A stretch of 64,000 bases of DNA from Alitta virens (GCA_932294295.1 OW028584.1:24092638-24156637); one strand, 5' to 3'. Shown: positions 1-13,490, counted from the stretch's first letter. Numbers and translations are program-made. Notes: generated by a model from the sequence alone, not told the origin.

Positions 1-31
1 AAGTTAATTAGTGGTTGTCAAGTTGGCTGAA

Positions 32-125
32 AGGTCACGGCTCTGCGGTCAGAGTGTATATAAACAAAGATCTGATGGTGACCCCAGACTCCTCTTGGAG
101 GTCATTTGATGTCATCAAGAGGTCA
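32..125 (+). promoter_or_regulatory. three AGGTCA nuclear-receptor half-sites
   Basis: AGGTCA occurs at 32-37, 99-104 and 120-125, all on the plus strand, in a stretch rich in GTCAC/GTGAC. AGGTCA is the half-site of many nuclear receptors. The spacings are not a classical direct or inverted repeat, so this may be compositional. Confidence 0.2.
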
Positions 126-392
126 CTGGGGTGATTTTATGACGCAATAAGACCTCGGCGACGCACATACGGGAGTGTGTCACACGCTGTCACGATCTAA
201 TGACTGCATAAGTCACCGACAGGTGACGCGGTAACTCGCTGTAACACTTCTGCGTGACTTCAGCCCGCCATTTTTAACAAGTCTGCGTTTCAACTGAATT
301 TTCTCTTTTCTTACTCACAACTTTGTGCTTTTAAGAGATGAAGCATATCTTTTAGCTCACCCTTTAAAGGAATGTGCAAATGATGCTACACC

Positions 393-463
393 GTTGCTGC
401 TGCTGCTGCTGCTGTGGTTTGTGTGCGAATATTTTACCCCCTTGGGGGCACAGCAGCAGCAAT
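393..463. repeat. inverted CTG / CAG repeat pair (hairpin)
   Basis: About seven CTG/TGC units (394-414) are followed some 36 bases later by a CAG run (450-462). The end of the first, TTGCTGCTGCTG, is the exact reverse complement of the second, CAGCAGCAGCAA, giving a stem of at least 12 bp. The loop contains its own small palindrome, CCCCCTTGGGGG. No open frame supports a coding polyglutamine or polyleucine tract. Confidence 0.7.
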
Positions 464-825
464 TCAAGTGTGACGCCATTGCGTAATTGACACTGTATTA
501 AAACCCCATTTAACTGAGTACCCAGTTCATGAAAAAAAGTCTTCCTGAAGTGTCCATTTCAATAGGCATACAGTGTAATCACCCCCTGACAGACGCAGCT
601 CATTTGTATCATATGTTTCATGTCATTTTGTAGATTTTTTTCCTGGAATTATTGTCTGGTTAGGGTGATGCTGAAAAATGCATAAGAAATTGAAGGGTAT
701 GCAAAAGCTGGGGGTGATATCCAATGTGTCTTGGGCCGATTATAGGAAATATATTGGGGGTGAGGGCAATGGGGGTGCTTATCAAACATTAGGGAGAACA
801 TAGGGCAACTTGTTTAATTGGCTGC

Positions 826-840
826 GCGCGCCACCTAGTG
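826..840 (-). promoter_or_regulatory. CTCF-like site
   Basis: Read on the minus strand this is CACTAGGTGGCGCGC, which fits the bilaterian CTCF core (C-Y-A-G-R-K-G-G-C-R-S). It lies about 180 bases before the CpG-rich pocket. A motif match only. Confidence 0.3.
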
Positions 841-1019
841 TAGGAGAGAAGGGTGTTGACCTCTACCCTATAAGAATTGACACCTTTTTTTGCCTACCAC
901 TCCTCCCCTTTTCTCCCCTTCCTTAGTGCCATAGATTACCTTCCACTTGGACATGGGGATTTACAACCCCCTGGCATTTATTTGCAAGAGGACATGCGTT
1001 TCAAATTGCCTTCCCTCAT

Positions 1020-1260
1020 AACCCGTGTCGCCAGGGCATGTGCACCCCGATAAACCATCGCCTAAGAAGGGCCCTGATTCTAGGCCCGTTATCGGCCCGC
1101 AAAACGTGTTGCAGGGCCCCGTCGGGTACCTTTTTCCAGCCCCCTTGGGCCCCCACTCCACCAACTGATGGAAAGAGCGCTCCTCGCGAGTAGTTACTGC
1201 GGCTGCCGCGTGAGTGCGCTTCAGTCTGTCGTGAGTGCGAAGCTTGCAGGAAAAGCAGAC
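1020..1260. other. CpG-rich pocket
   Basis: About 240 bases are clearly richer in G+C and CpG than the surroundings (repeated CGC, GCG, CCCG and GGGCCC). Such pockets in AT-rich animal DNA can be promoters, exons or old repeats. The minus-strand frames through it are open for 130-150 codons but match nothing I recognise, and two frames are open at once, as expected when GC-rich DNA lacks stops. No TATA box or splice structure is evident. Confidence 0.35.
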
Positions 1261-4200
1261 GACACATTTTAAGCGCCACAAAAGCGTAAATAAATTGACT
1301 GAGGATTGAAATATACCCCTCAAAATGACTACAGACATTATTACCAATATCATAAATCCCGTTTTGAGGCAGCAATTTAAAGAAAAGTGTGATAAACACT
1401 ACACTGAAAGAGCGCTTCTCTAAGGTTTTCAGCGCCCTGTTGATGTTTTCTATATTTAGAGGCAAAAAACATAGCTGTCTGTTGCTTTGACTTTTTCAGA
1501 AGACTAAGAACTCTTCGACATTTAATCTTGAAGCGTCTTCAGGGAGGTCTGAGCGAACCGACAGCCTAAATGCCGTCCTCTGCAAGATGTCAACAAATAC
1601 CCACTTTATTTTGGTCTTCCAAAGTCGCGTAAGACGCCACCTTGACTGTTGCAACGTAATCAAAGATCCAGTACTGCGTTGGGAAGCAATGGAAGTGCCC
1701 TCATTGCCAAAAAAAAAAGCTGTTATTTTCTCAAATAAAATAGTCTTTTTTAAATAGCTTCAGTTGTAGCCAATAACCATTGAAAGTGACTCGATTTTAA
1801 TCTCTATGTCCAAGAAGCTTTCTTTTATGCATGTTGAAGTTTACAGAAAGTAGATACTTGCAAAATATTTATCATAATATAGATAAAAATGCAAAGCTTG
1901 TTGGGTATAAACCAGTAAAGGTGATGAACAACTCTTTTGAAAGGAAGATCTTGCTCCCCTTAATTATTGATGTTGGCACCCTCTTACGTCACATTTCGTG
2001 ACCTGAAAACGACCTTAACAAATCAGCGAGGGAAGGAACTTTGAGCTGTTACGTAATAAAGATGACAATTAGGCCCAGGATATCAACATGGCCTGGACAG
2101 ATTCCTGCTAATGCCGTGGCTCATATATGTAGCCTTTCAGGGAGGGGACGAGCAATTCTAGGAGATTTCTTGGGGATATTAAGCGTAATAGAGAATCAGG
2201 GGAGAGATCGTCTGTATATGTTCGGTCTAGAGGAACGATTTTAGGCAAATTTCCAAGCTGTATCAAGCTAGGTTGATGTGGAATGGACGCTGGCCCTTGT
2301 ATCGATCCCCCAAAGTGAAGCAGCGTGTTGGTGAAGGCGTGGCTAGACTAGCCTGCCCTCTAGCGGATTTTGTGATAAATGGTTTGGAGGCGTGGCCTGG
2401 CGGATGTGACAGTAAAGGCGTGAAGCGGCCTTGATACGAGTTAGGCAGTTGGCTTTTTGCCTTTTTAGGCAAAACAAACTAAGTTTTTCTAACATTTTGC
2501 CTCGTAATATATTCTAACCCTATTTTGGTATGTTGCCATGTGACATTTACGACAATAGCATGGTTATTTGAAAGGGACTATTTCTCTGCTCGCAATGTTG
2601 TTGTGTGGGTTAGCTTCGTACTCAGGCTGGGCGCTTCGGAAACGGCTTTCACACTGAGATCGAAATCTCCTTCGGCCCTACTGTGAAGCCATGGGAAGCT
2701 AGGGTTTGAGGCCGGCTAGCTTTTGTCATGCCTTTTGACACAAGTCTTTTGACAGCCTGTAAAAAACACAGCTCTCTTCTCTTCTCTACACATTTTATGA
2801 CCCCCTTATAAATTTCGGCGTACATTTGATCACAGGCAGAATACACCACAACAAAATTGGGCATGCTTGCCTTTGTATAAAAAAATGCCACCTGCAATAT
2901 CTAAAGTGATAATAAAATATAGTTGACATATGGACATGCCCTAATTTATGGCACGTTTCATAGAAAAATGCTTATGCTTGTTCTCATTGATAGTAATCTT
3001 CTACATTTATATTTAAAAGTTTATTTCATATATAACTATACTAATATGATTATATTTACACTGAGAATAAGATAATTGTTTCTTGACGTTTATTGATATT
3101 AAAGACAAATTACCAATGTGAAAATTTAATAAACCAAATATTTATGCATCACTGACATTAACAATCACCAAAAACAACCTTAAATAAATAAAATTTAAAG
3201 GTCACTATTACGAGAGATAACGGGAAACCGGTTGTGTTGGTTTTTGAGAATATTGATTTTGAATTCTACTTTGATGGCTTGTCATTAAATATGAAAGAGG
3301 TTTAAAATTTATGACCAAATCGGGCAATTAAATATCAAATTACGTAATTTTGCAGCATCAGATTTGTTCATGCCCATTGACTAGCTATGAAAATATATAC
3401 AACCAATTAGGACTGAAGCTGGTGAAAAAAAAAATTCATCATGCAGGCTGTTTTGACTAATTTGATGAGGGCCGTTTTAATGGGGACTTCTCGATCACTC
3501 GGCTAAATTATAGTCATCTGAACATGCTTAAATCAACATGTGCATTGTTTGGCTCTTTTTTCTATAAAGTAAAGAAAGGAAAGAAAAAAAGACAAAGATG
3601 GAAAGAAATATATACTGCAGGAACCTACAACCCATCTTCATGATGCATTGTGTACAACAGAACACAAATACATTCAGCTGTTGCCAGTTGCTAATTTTAG
3701 ACTCCAACAGATTGGAATACACCACGGAATATACAAATTTCAAAATGTTATCAATTACTGGGACGTGATGTGGAACACGGTTTTCAAAAAACATCTGCAA
3801 AGTCTTAAGCGTAATGGCATCAAAGACACGTATATTTCAAGTTGCTGTTATTCTGAAGCCTTAGAGAAAAAGCCCACACAAAAAGGAGACGGATAACAAA
3901 TTCTCTTGGCTTTAAAGGGAACATTTTTCAAGAGACTTTCTCATTCCTCTCTTGTCTTCCATGAAGAATGTAGAAAGCAGGTCTTCTCGGTCGTTTCATT
4001 TGTCAGTCGCCGGTTGCAGGTGCTGTCCGCAGTTTACTGGGCCCAGCAAATCGTCTTTCTCTAAAGCGAGCGCCGCCAGAGCAGACGAATCGTCTGTTTT
4101 CGCATATTTCGTCTTAAACACCAATTTTTCAGCCAAACATTTGAAGAGGGATTGTTCTAAATGCTTTGCTCTATCTATCTATCGGCGTAATATCTTCAAA

Positions 4201-7200
4201 TTCATTACGATTCTTGAGATTTTGATCCTATCACTTTTACCACGGGTTCCAGGCCGTTTGTCTCTTCACCCAAAGCTCCGAAAACAGAACGGGGGTAGAA
4301 CTACCCTCCGCCTGATCCTGACTTATTACCCCTTCAACCTGTTGATCCATTTGCCACTCGGAATCCCATTCAACCTTCGACCTTTCTCTTAACTGGGAAA
4401 AAAATCCCCCCGGCACCATTCTTGAATATAAATAGCTCCAGTGTTAATGTTTTCTAGCGATGGAGTTCTCCAGAGTAAAATTAAACCAACACAATTTTGC
4501 TAACGACTTTCTTTCTTGTTCTTCGCTGCGAACATTTTCAAGGGGGAAAGGGGGATTTTTTCGAATGAAAACGAAACAATTTTTCCTGCTTCTGTAATGC
4601 ACTTGTCATTCCATGACATGAGGGAATGTTTCGGACGTTACAAATGACGCTCGTGACACGCAAAACGTCGTTACATTAGCGAGGTTGACGTTACGTATGA
4701 AAGACAGGAGCGCATCGTTCCAAGGTGGAATGGCAAATCCAGCGCGTCCTCGAGTGCGAAAGAAAAGCTGTAAGAAACGAAGACAAATTTCTGGGATTTC
4801 CTAGTTCCGTTGGCAAGATGGAAGGATGCCTTAATACTGAGCTTCTTGGGATTTTCACCAAGATCTCAGGCCTAGCAGCACTCCCAATAACGAAATATTT
4901 CACACACATGCTAACAAAGACAACGATATTTTATCCACATGCCCCACACCGACAAAATATTCCACCTAATCTCATGTTTCCGATGTGTGTAAGTGGGAAT
5001 TTGCCCCCACAAAATCTAGTGTTTACAAAGAAAATATTTTCTATCTCATGGCTTTTTTCGTTTCTTGCAAATCCACAAAAAGTTAAGATTCCCAGATACG
5101 TGTTTTCATGAATGGAAATTTAAGGAAAAATTTATCTTACTGAAAATGTATAATTCCATATCACCCCGTGTCACAGTGGCTTGGTTTTTATTAGTAGGTT
5201 TTTCGATGAAAATCGTGTACTTCTACAATAGAATTTACCATTAATTTGTTAGTAATTTGCTATAAAATGGTATGTTATCATTTATGAAATATGGTTGACA
5301 GCAGGGACGAAATGATTGCCTTTAGAAAACTACTACCAAAAGTCTATACATGTTTTATTGCAATTTTCATAATTTGAGAGAGGGTCAAGAGTCGGTCAAT
5401 GACCCAAGTCCGTCCTTGGGGTCAATGTTCTGGCCGCAAGTTTAGTGACCGGGGAGTCATTATCATCCCCTTATCCTATCCCCGGGCTAGCGATATTTTA
5501 AAACCTATTTCTGGAAGACTTTGAACGAAAATATACCTAAATATAGTACACATTTTTCTCCTTTTGTTTTGTATTTAGTTTTCCCTGTTTATCTTATATT
5601 TTTAGTATATGCTATCACGATTTTCTTTAAATAATTTCAGGCAGACCTTTCGAGACGAAATGATAAATAAAGCATAGGTTTCGATATTTTTGTGTGTAGA
5701 AAAACAATATTATTTTTGGCTCTTTTCCCTTGTATTTTCAACGTATGCCATCACAGTTTTTTACGCAGGTATATGGAGCTGAAAAAAGGCCCTTGGATAT
5801 AAATCATTTAAGATATACGATTCTCCATCCAACAACAGTCTTTTCAATATATATCTCTTTACATAAATCATATACGCTTCCCTTAATAGGTGACAAGCAG
5901 TCTTTCATTTTTGAAGTCAATATATTATGTTGCAATTTTTTTCCCCCGTAATTTTCTGCTTTGAAAATGCTTAGGATATCTTTTTTCACTGACCTGAGAT
6001 CGGGTTTTCTTTCTGTATGTTTTTCTGTTCTTTTATTTTTCTATTTATTTCTGCAGTCAAGGTTACATAAAGACTGTCTTAAAATGTAATCTGTTAGCAG
6101 ATAAACAGTGATGTGGCTAAGCTATATTCCGATAGTTCTTGCATCCTTTTATCAGCATAACATTTACATTTTTGTTAGTGGAAGAAGATCAGGTAAACTT
6201 GTTCACAGAGAATTGAAATCAACGAAATGGTAAATGACTTCTAGTTAATTTTGAATATAACAAATACAAATATTTGTCTTAGAACGAGTGGATGTTAAAC
6301 ATAACTTCAAGCAGGAAATATATATTTATTTTCCTATCAATAGTTGCTGCGAAATACTGCCAACTTAGATATATATCATTGTTGAGAATATCATACATAA
6401 AATGCCAGCGACTCAGCGAATTTATGATGAAAAATCTGTCTTTTTATATCCATTTTTTGGACCAGGTCTGAGTACAGATCAATAATTCTCTACCCTACAT
6501 AGATCATGCACTGCATCGCTCTATAGAGCCGTAAGCCCAAAAATAGCATTGCATGGCAGGGATAGAAACGAGTGTTCACTGTTGATAATATTATTCAAAT
6601 AATTACACAGATGTCATTGTATATTCTTACATATAGATGGATCATGCATCGAGTTTTACACATGCATGTTTAGTTACCGAAATTTTGTGTTTTTGTGAGT
6701 TTTAGACAATTTATCAATTTTAAAAACTCTATTCATTATATTAAAACCTGATATTGATTAGGCTAAAACATTTGTGTGTGTGTACTATGTAACGAAACAT
6801 TGATATTAGATGATGCAGCGACATATAAGTAGAATTATATTTTAAGAATGTGTACCTCAGATAAATTTTAGATTTATACTCGAGTTGGAATTGAAATATA
6901 CGTTAAATTTCCTTGTTCAAATACTGGTAGTTAAGTGCACTAGGCAAAAAAGCTTCATAATTGAGTCCTTAAATCGTGTGTCAACTTATGAATCAAGTGC
7001 TGGGTTCATTTGTAAGGTTCTTGCTCATAAAGACAGAAAAATGGCAAGTGATGTACAAGTTTGACAGCTGGGGAAAAAGAGCAGTGTATGATGTTATAAA
7101 AAATACTGAACTAAGAAAAACATTCAGAAAAAATGCACCAATTAGTTGACTACACATGCTTGACACTTTTCTGTCTTGTGTACAAATTAACAACATATCC

Positions 7201-9749
7201 TATTCATACATTTATAATAAAGAGACAGTCAGATACTGACTTAAACATCTGTAGACATTTATAGACAGATAGACAAAATATCCCAGGAAAGTCAGAAAAT
7301 ATCTATAGACATAATGAAGTCGAAAGCGGTCCAAAAAACGCTAGTAAATACTGAAAACACGAGTATGCTATTTAACAAAATTTTGACTTGTATTATCCGA
7401 CGATTCAAATAGATAGCTAGTTGACTTCCTACACGAACGAATGGACTTAAGGCTGTGATATTTTTCTGTCTAAACGTGGAATGAAACATTATGGGGTAAC
7501 CAGGAGAAATGACCACTATTTTGCAAGGTCTTCGCGGGGAACACAGTGGCAATTTCGTTCAATTATGCTTGGAAGAGGCAAACATTCAACTTAGCCGTGT
7601 TTCTAAGGGCGAACAATCAGAAGAGAAACGGTAATGTACTTTGCTAACATTCTTACAACCTTCCAGGAACGTTTAAACAATTGGCTACTGGGCGACAAGA
7701 ACGTTGAAATATGTGAAGCTTCAGAAAGTCAATTTCTTGGAGAACGAATGGAATCCTATTGACAATTAACAGGGATTTGTTAATTTCAGCTTATAAATAA
7801 TCACAAAAAAGACAGCAAATTTCACATTCTTTATTTATGATCCATCATACATAATTTGTACACATCAGTTAAAAACATAAACAAACAAACACATAGGTCT
7901 ATAAGGGTATATACCAGAGTCAGTGCACCAAGGGGGATGTCTAGCCTTCAAGTAAACTAGAATTGTACTTAATACTCTCAAGTACATTTCGATCTGTTAA
8001 GCACTAAGTTGATCTTAAGTTCAGTCCTAAAGAGTTCATGAAGTTCACAAACAACATATTTTGGATGCAGTCTTAGCATATATCTTACCAAAATCAGTTA
8101 TATTAACGAAACTATAACATTAGTAAGCAATAATTACTTACTACAAAAATTGGTAATTATTATAAAGAAACCTACCTTTCGTTGGTTGTTCTAAAATGGT
8201 TTCCAACATTTCAGACATTTTCGTCAGGAAAAAATATCAAACTTATATGTTAAGAAAGCTCTGTGCAGTTTGAAGTTTGAATTCTCATGAGACAAATGTA
8301 GGAGCTGTAGTGCTTATATAACACTGGGGTCTGTAATGATGCTCATAACTTAGGAGTCAAATTGAAACAAATGTGTAATGTTTTTCTTGGTTAAATATTA
8401 TGGTTACCCGTGCAATTTTAAGAGCTAGGGTTAAAGGGTAGTTATCTTTTTGCCAGGGTGAATACCTATTGTGGACTTTTCCTCACCCCTACCTGACCAA
8501 AGTGCAATTTTCGTTTTTACGACCAGACAAAATACACACCATGGATGCTGTCATAAATAAAACCAGGACATCATAATTTATGTCTTTTGTTGACATAATT
8601 ACACATGCTACTGGCCGAAGCATTAGTGGTCAAATACTAGAACTGAGAAAAGATATTCAGCATAGAATGAGTCCAGAAATGTTTAAACTTATCCTCATTT
8701 TATTGGATACTATCGATTTAAACCAAAGATTTAAGAAGACTATAATTCATAAAACTTGCTTCTTACAGAAAAAATTACAATGTTGCCTGCTGATCTATAA
8801 TCATATTTCAGTTTCATAATAACGTCTCAAATATCTCACTTTCTAAGTTGTTTACATGTTCAATATTTTACAGAAATACACAGATAAACTACTACTTTGT
8901 AAACTGTCTTTTGTGCTAAATTCTGAATTTTTCAAATGTATTATAAGTCAAGTTGTAGTAAATTCAAAAGTTGTTGCAATCTTTCACATCCAAAAACAGC
9001 TGTTGGTTTATATATTCCTGGGGTCATAAATCTGTCCAGTCTTCTGTACAACATACAGGGGGGATTTAGAGGGGGTAAAATGACCCCTTTATGGCTTAGT
9101 GAGGGTTGTTGAGGGCAAATCTTTTAGCCCTAGTTGTTCTTTAGTATCCTTGTTGATAAGACGTTGGATGGTCGGATAAGCTCTCGAAATATTTCTTCCA
9201 TTATACTCTTCAATACATCGATTAAGGATATAACATCATTATATTAATGGTAAGTATGTCATATATAGCTGTATATAGTTATATTTTAGATGTTTTTTTA
9301 TGGTTTCATGCTGAAAATCAAAGTATAATTTTATCATTGAAATTTCAATGTTTGAATTGATAAATAAGAAGGAATTGCGTCAAACATAATGAATTAAAAT
9401 TTGAATAGGTATAATTAAGTCTAGATCAATTTAAATCTGGTTCTTCGTAATCTTTATTTCAAGTAAATCTACACCGTTTGAGATCTTATAACAGTAAATT
9501 GAGGAAATGGAAGCTGTGGACCACATACAACCTCACAAGCACGGCTATTACACGAAACACAACGCAGATTAACAAACGATTATTCTTACCTCGAACTAAA
9601 AACCAGCTTAAAATCCTAACAAAAAGTAACTAGGTAACTTACACAATAGATTAAAGCAAAATCGATCGCCAAAGCTTTGATCCTCGTTCAAATAGAGTGA
9701 TATAGTATTCCCCACTACTCTAATGCTAAACAGCCAGACGCAAGTTAGA
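1261..9749. other. AT-rich non-coding stretch, no gene seen
   Basis: Mostly AT-rich DNA with short A and T runs. Small items seen are: a PAR-bZIP/C/EBP-type palindrome TTACGTAA (3340-3347); three CGTTAC hexamers within 60 bases (about 4636-4694); a short CTAT run near 4171; and GGTCA/TGACC repeats around 5390-5460. An open frame of about 145 codons near 3.95-4.39 kb has no recognisable domain and no plausible splice sites. No tandem array, RNA gene or transposon was recognised. Confidence 0.5.
2351..2366 (-). promoter_or_regulatory. CTCF-like site
   Basis: On the minus strand this reads CCGCTAGAGGGCAGGC, a close match to the CTCF core CCRSTAGRKGGCAG. It stands alone in non-repetitive DNA. 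Confidence 0.35.
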
Positions 9750-9761
9750 CAAAATGGCGGC
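9750..9761 (+). promoter_or_regulatory. YY1 site
   Basis: CAAAATGGCGGC is the full YY1 consensus. The embedded ATG opens only a four-codon frame ending in TAG, so it is not an obvious start codon. Confidence 0.4.
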
Positions 9762-12204
9762 AATCTAGGGCAGGGTAAAAAAAGTGGCAATAAAAAAGTT
9801 TAGCATAAACAAGCTGCGAGTGGTGTGTTATTGATGCAGTTATAACACAACAACCATTGCTGACATACTTTTTGTCTTAAATAGAAATGGACTAAATATA
9901 ATTAGGCAGTGTGTACATATAATAATAATGATACTTTAAAATACATGTTGTTGATATACTAAATATGGTATGGTACGGATTGATACACATGCCAAATAGA
10001 GTATAATTGGAATTGTATGGTACAAGTGGAACCCCTGAAATAAGTACATTCAATATTAAGACCTGAGTGGCAGTGAGAGCTCGATTTTAAGAGTTTCTCA
10101 GATTACAAGTTCAAGTCACTTGAATTTTCAGATTCCAAGGATACACCTGGTCTTAATTGTGACGTCTCACTGTAGTGATTTATCTTAATGTATTGATTAT
10201 AAAAATATGATCAAAAGACGAATCGAAGCTATACCAATTTAGAATTGGCCTACCAACATTGACAGCCTAAATGGGGGAGGAGGGGAGACAAACAATAAAC
10301 ACAAAGCCCAAAGAAAAACAGTAACTTATCTAGAGTTTTGAAAATAAATTGAATACATGAGTTTTTAGCAAAAATATATTTAAAAAACGACAAAATACAG
10401 AAAACTGAATATATTAACTATATATATAAAGAATACTTTGCTAAATAAACTATGGTGACTAAACTACACTACACTATACATTTGCAACAAACCTGACGCC
10501 CAGCGCAGATTCTCATGACATCACAGGAGGGTGTTGATGACGTCACACAAGTCACGTGGTCAGTTGTTTTTGGAATGGCATACAATGACCCTGTGAACTG
10601 AGTGGTGGCCAAAAATATTCACTCGCTCGGTTCTACAGGGTAAGCGTAGGCCAGACAGTTTTGTGTGAATTTTTGCAGAATTTGCCCTTATTTGGAAAAA
10701 AGAATAAAATGACACATTTAGGTACATATAATCGTACGATATATTCTAGGAAATTTGGTAGAATAGCAACACGATTGCTGTCAGATGCGTATCAAAGTTA
10801 ACCATGACAAATATAATCATACAAGAATTCCGCGATATTATCTGGCAAATTTGGAAGTATATATAGGAACAAAAATGCTGAATGCAGAAGCTGTCATGAA
10901 TATCGTGTCCATTTGTCAGACATAACCATACGAACATTCATTATATGAAAATTACATACCCCATATATAAAGTGATGACTATATATCATATGCGATGAAA
11001 CATGACAATGCATGGGAACAAAAAGTGGGTATAAAAAAACAATAACCAGCCATTAATGTCTATTAAGTTGATCTGCAATACAAAATGCAATTTATCATCC
11101 TAGAATGAGAATTGTGGCAGCTTTTTGAAATGTTTTTGCAGGCTAACAAATATGAATGTATGAAAAGGACCCACCCATATTTCCAAAATGATTAAGCCAC
11201 ATTTCACAAATTTGGCTAACATGCATGAGACTCTCAGAGAAAGGGTAAATTAATTTGGGATTATATAACAGAGACAGGGGCATTTAGAATAGCCCTATTA
11301 TCGTATGTTGTATGTTAGCTGGCCTGGGGCATTTTGACATGGGTGGCTAGATAATGTGAATAAAAAGCTGGGTATATACGTAGTGACCATGGCTCAGGAA
11401 ATTCATATGAGTTGGCATGTAAGTAAAGCAAACTGCCAACACGATGCAATTCTGGGTAATTCTGCCATGTAAATAGGACAGGGGCCATGGGGGCTAGCTT
11501 TATTACCCTCCTAGAGAGGAGAAAAAAGTGGAATATTTATATTCAGAGTTTTATGTGGAACCATCCCTGGCCTATAGGACAGGAGTTTATGCAATGGTCA
11601 AAAGAAATATGAGTTTGGCCAGCGAAGTTCTGGTCTGCAATGAATTCTCGCAGCCAGTGAGAATTCAGCGAGAATTCGGCAATGTTTACAGGCGTTACTA
11701 GGGCAATTACTGAGCATGCGTACTCGTCACGGTGTCAAAGAGTAGCTGCTGGAGTTCCAGTAGGGGATGAAGCATGTTCAGACACAGGCAATGTAAGCAG
11801 CAAAGTGCAGCATCATAAGTGATCTTATAGATCTGACACCGAGGAACATATGAATGAGCATAAACTTGATAAATCAGGATATTCTACAACAATATAGTGC
11901 AGTAACAATGAAATCGTGAAGGTGCAAAGTGCAGAAATCGTGTGAAACTGCAGCAGCAGTAGAGTGGATGTGCATGGTACAAGGACACACCTTACCTGGC
12001 TGGACAGCGGTCACCCACTGGGCAGTGGTCAGTCTGTCCTGGATGCTGGCAAGTCTCAAGTGTCCGACACGATGTCTTGTCGGTCGCGTACCTGTCCAGC
12101 GCGAGTCGGGCAAGATATACGACTAGGACGTAGGGCGCTGAAAGCTGCTTGGAGGCATGAGTCAGCGGTCATTCACAATTAAAACCCAGCATCATAACTA
12201 AAAA
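9762..12204. other. non-coding stretch, no gene seen
   Basis: AT-rich to about 11.3 kb, then mixed composition. The only structured items I see are the CRE/E-box pair at 10.54 kb and a local GAATTC-containing repetition near 11,640-11,680. Frames between 11.9 and 12.2 kb are short, overlap on both strands and look spurious. Confidence 0.5.
10538..10558. promoter_or_regulatory. CRE palindrome next to GTCACGTG E-box
   Basis: TGACGTCA (10538-10545), the full CREB/ATF palindrome, is followed five bases later by GTCACGTG (10551-10558), an E-box of USF/TFE type. A related TGACATCA lies about 20 bases upstream. Binding is inferred. Confidence 0.4.
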
Positions 12205-12249
12205 GAGTTGCAGCAGCAACAGCAGCAACAGCAGCAGCAGCAGCAACTC
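12205..12249 (+). repeat. interrupted CAG repeat with inverted flanks
   Basis: CAG units interrupted by CAA (the GCAGCAACAGCAGCAACAG pattern) are bounded by GAGTTGC on the left and its reverse complement GCAACTC on the right. The CAA interruptions resemble those in polyglutamine genes, but no convincing open frame carries it. A 12-base C tract follows at 12270-12281. Confidence 0.7.
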
Positions 12250-12628
12250 CTAAGCGCTCCGTCTTCTGTCCCCCCCCCCCCTCATCTCCTTACATATTTA
12301 TCACCCCCTCCGACCTGTACCTCACATTCCGACAGTCCTGTCCACAACATATCACGTCCATGACCCTATCGTTCAGTCTCCTGCATGACGTCAGAGATAA
12401 AAGATCCCTCCAGGTATGCCATCCACTATAGTCCTATGCTAAGAGAGCCTACAAGCAGACAAGCATGGGTCTACAGAGCTACGGACTCTATACAATCACA
12501 AATTCAATCCCGGAACAAAACCCCCAATGCTGCTGCTACAACCCCCCTCCCCCTGTCACCCACCCACCCTTCAAGAAAAAGCACCCGTTGACCTGGGTTC
12601 CCAACAAAAGCCATAGCACCCTCGAATG

Positions 12629-12642
12629 GTCTCCATGGCAAC
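12629..12642 (-). promoter_or_regulatory. RFX X-box
   Basis: Minus strand GTTGCCATGGAGAC fits the RFX X-box consensus GTYRCCATGGNNAC with both half-sites intact. Confidence 0.45.
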
Positions 12643-12780
12643 GCATCGTCATATATTAACCCAGTTACCCACAATGCATCGCCCTGACCCACTTATCAAA
12701 CCATGTCAAATGGGCCATCAATGTCACTATACTGCCTAATAGGGCATATTTGTTGAGCTTGCAAATTTGATCGCATGTAG

Positions 12781-12790
12781 CTAAAAATAG
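12781..12790. promoter_or_regulatory. MEF2 site
   Basis: CTAAAAATAG is a perfect MEF2 consensus (YTAWWWWTAR). The 14 bases CTAAAAATAGCAAC recur exactly at 24279-24292, so the two may share a repeat origin. Confidence 0.3.
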
Positions 12791-13240
12791 CAACCACTCA
12801 TAATAGTGTGGGGCAAACCATTAGCTGTCTGATATTATCGCTCGCTCCCAGCCATTTTTCAAACTCAACCATGCTGTTGCAAAATTAATAAGGCAAACAA
12901 GTTGGGTTGCCATCAATAATCCAAGATTGCAGCCCATAATCACTTTGGGGTTGCTGAGGCAGAATATAATGAATTTGAAATGTAAACTCAAACAACAGAG
13001 TTCTATGTTTGCCTTTGTTTGATTTTAGTATTTTCCATGATAGGAATATTCCTTGAAATGAAGCTTCGGCAGTAATGGCTTTAAATGACAAGGAATTCAC
13101 CAACGAATTAATTATATTGAATACATTTATAGATTACCAGAGGATATTTCTTATATACCATGTAATCAAATATGCTGGGACGAGTAAAATACCCCACCCA
13201 TGGGGTAAATGTAGAACATGGTTTGGCCTTCAAGTCTTTT

Positions 13241-13270
13241 TATCATCTCATCATAACTTCTGCTGTGCAC
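13241..13270 (+). repeat. dispersed CATCATTA element, copy
   Basis: Contains ATCATCTCATCATAACTTCT, a divergent copy of the recurrent core. About 60 bases upstream is ACCCCACCCATGGGG, similar to the CCCCACCCA block upstream of the cores at 20.34 kb and 33.07 kb. No GATA tail follows. Confidence 0.4.
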
Positions 13271-13426
13271 ATATTGCTATGAAATAATTTATGAAAAATT
13301 CAATTCAAATATCATCACCTTCAGTTATTATCATCGGTAAAAGTAAAGGTAACATGCCACCCCCTTGAATCAATCCATTGAGCCGCATGCCCATTTACAT
13401 TCTTTATTAGAACTGCAATTTTCTAG

Positions 13427-13490
13427 CTTCTAACCCAGGACACACTGTGGTGGGATGCTCTTTTACCATTGCACCACTGGCTGTGCTGTC
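13427..13490 (-). repeat. tRNA-like SINE head (fossil)
   Basis: On the minus strand CCAGTGGTGCAATGGT plus an AGAGCA segment resembles a tRNA D-arm and A box. About 30 bases on, CCTGGGTTAGAAGC resembles the T-arm B box GGTTCGAATCC with its CG lost. Spacing is tRNA-like, but I cannot fold a full cloverleaf. I read it as the head of an old tRNA-derived SINE, not a working tRNA. Confidence 0.35.

Noticed and set aside
1016..1465. 149-codon minus-strand frame over the CpG-rich pocket
   Set aside because: A second minus-strand frame is open over the same DNA, and neither resembles a known protein.
3952..4392. 146-codon plus-strand frame
   Set aside because: It starts at a non-ATG codon, its 3' half is mirrored by an opposite-strand frame, and it has no domain.
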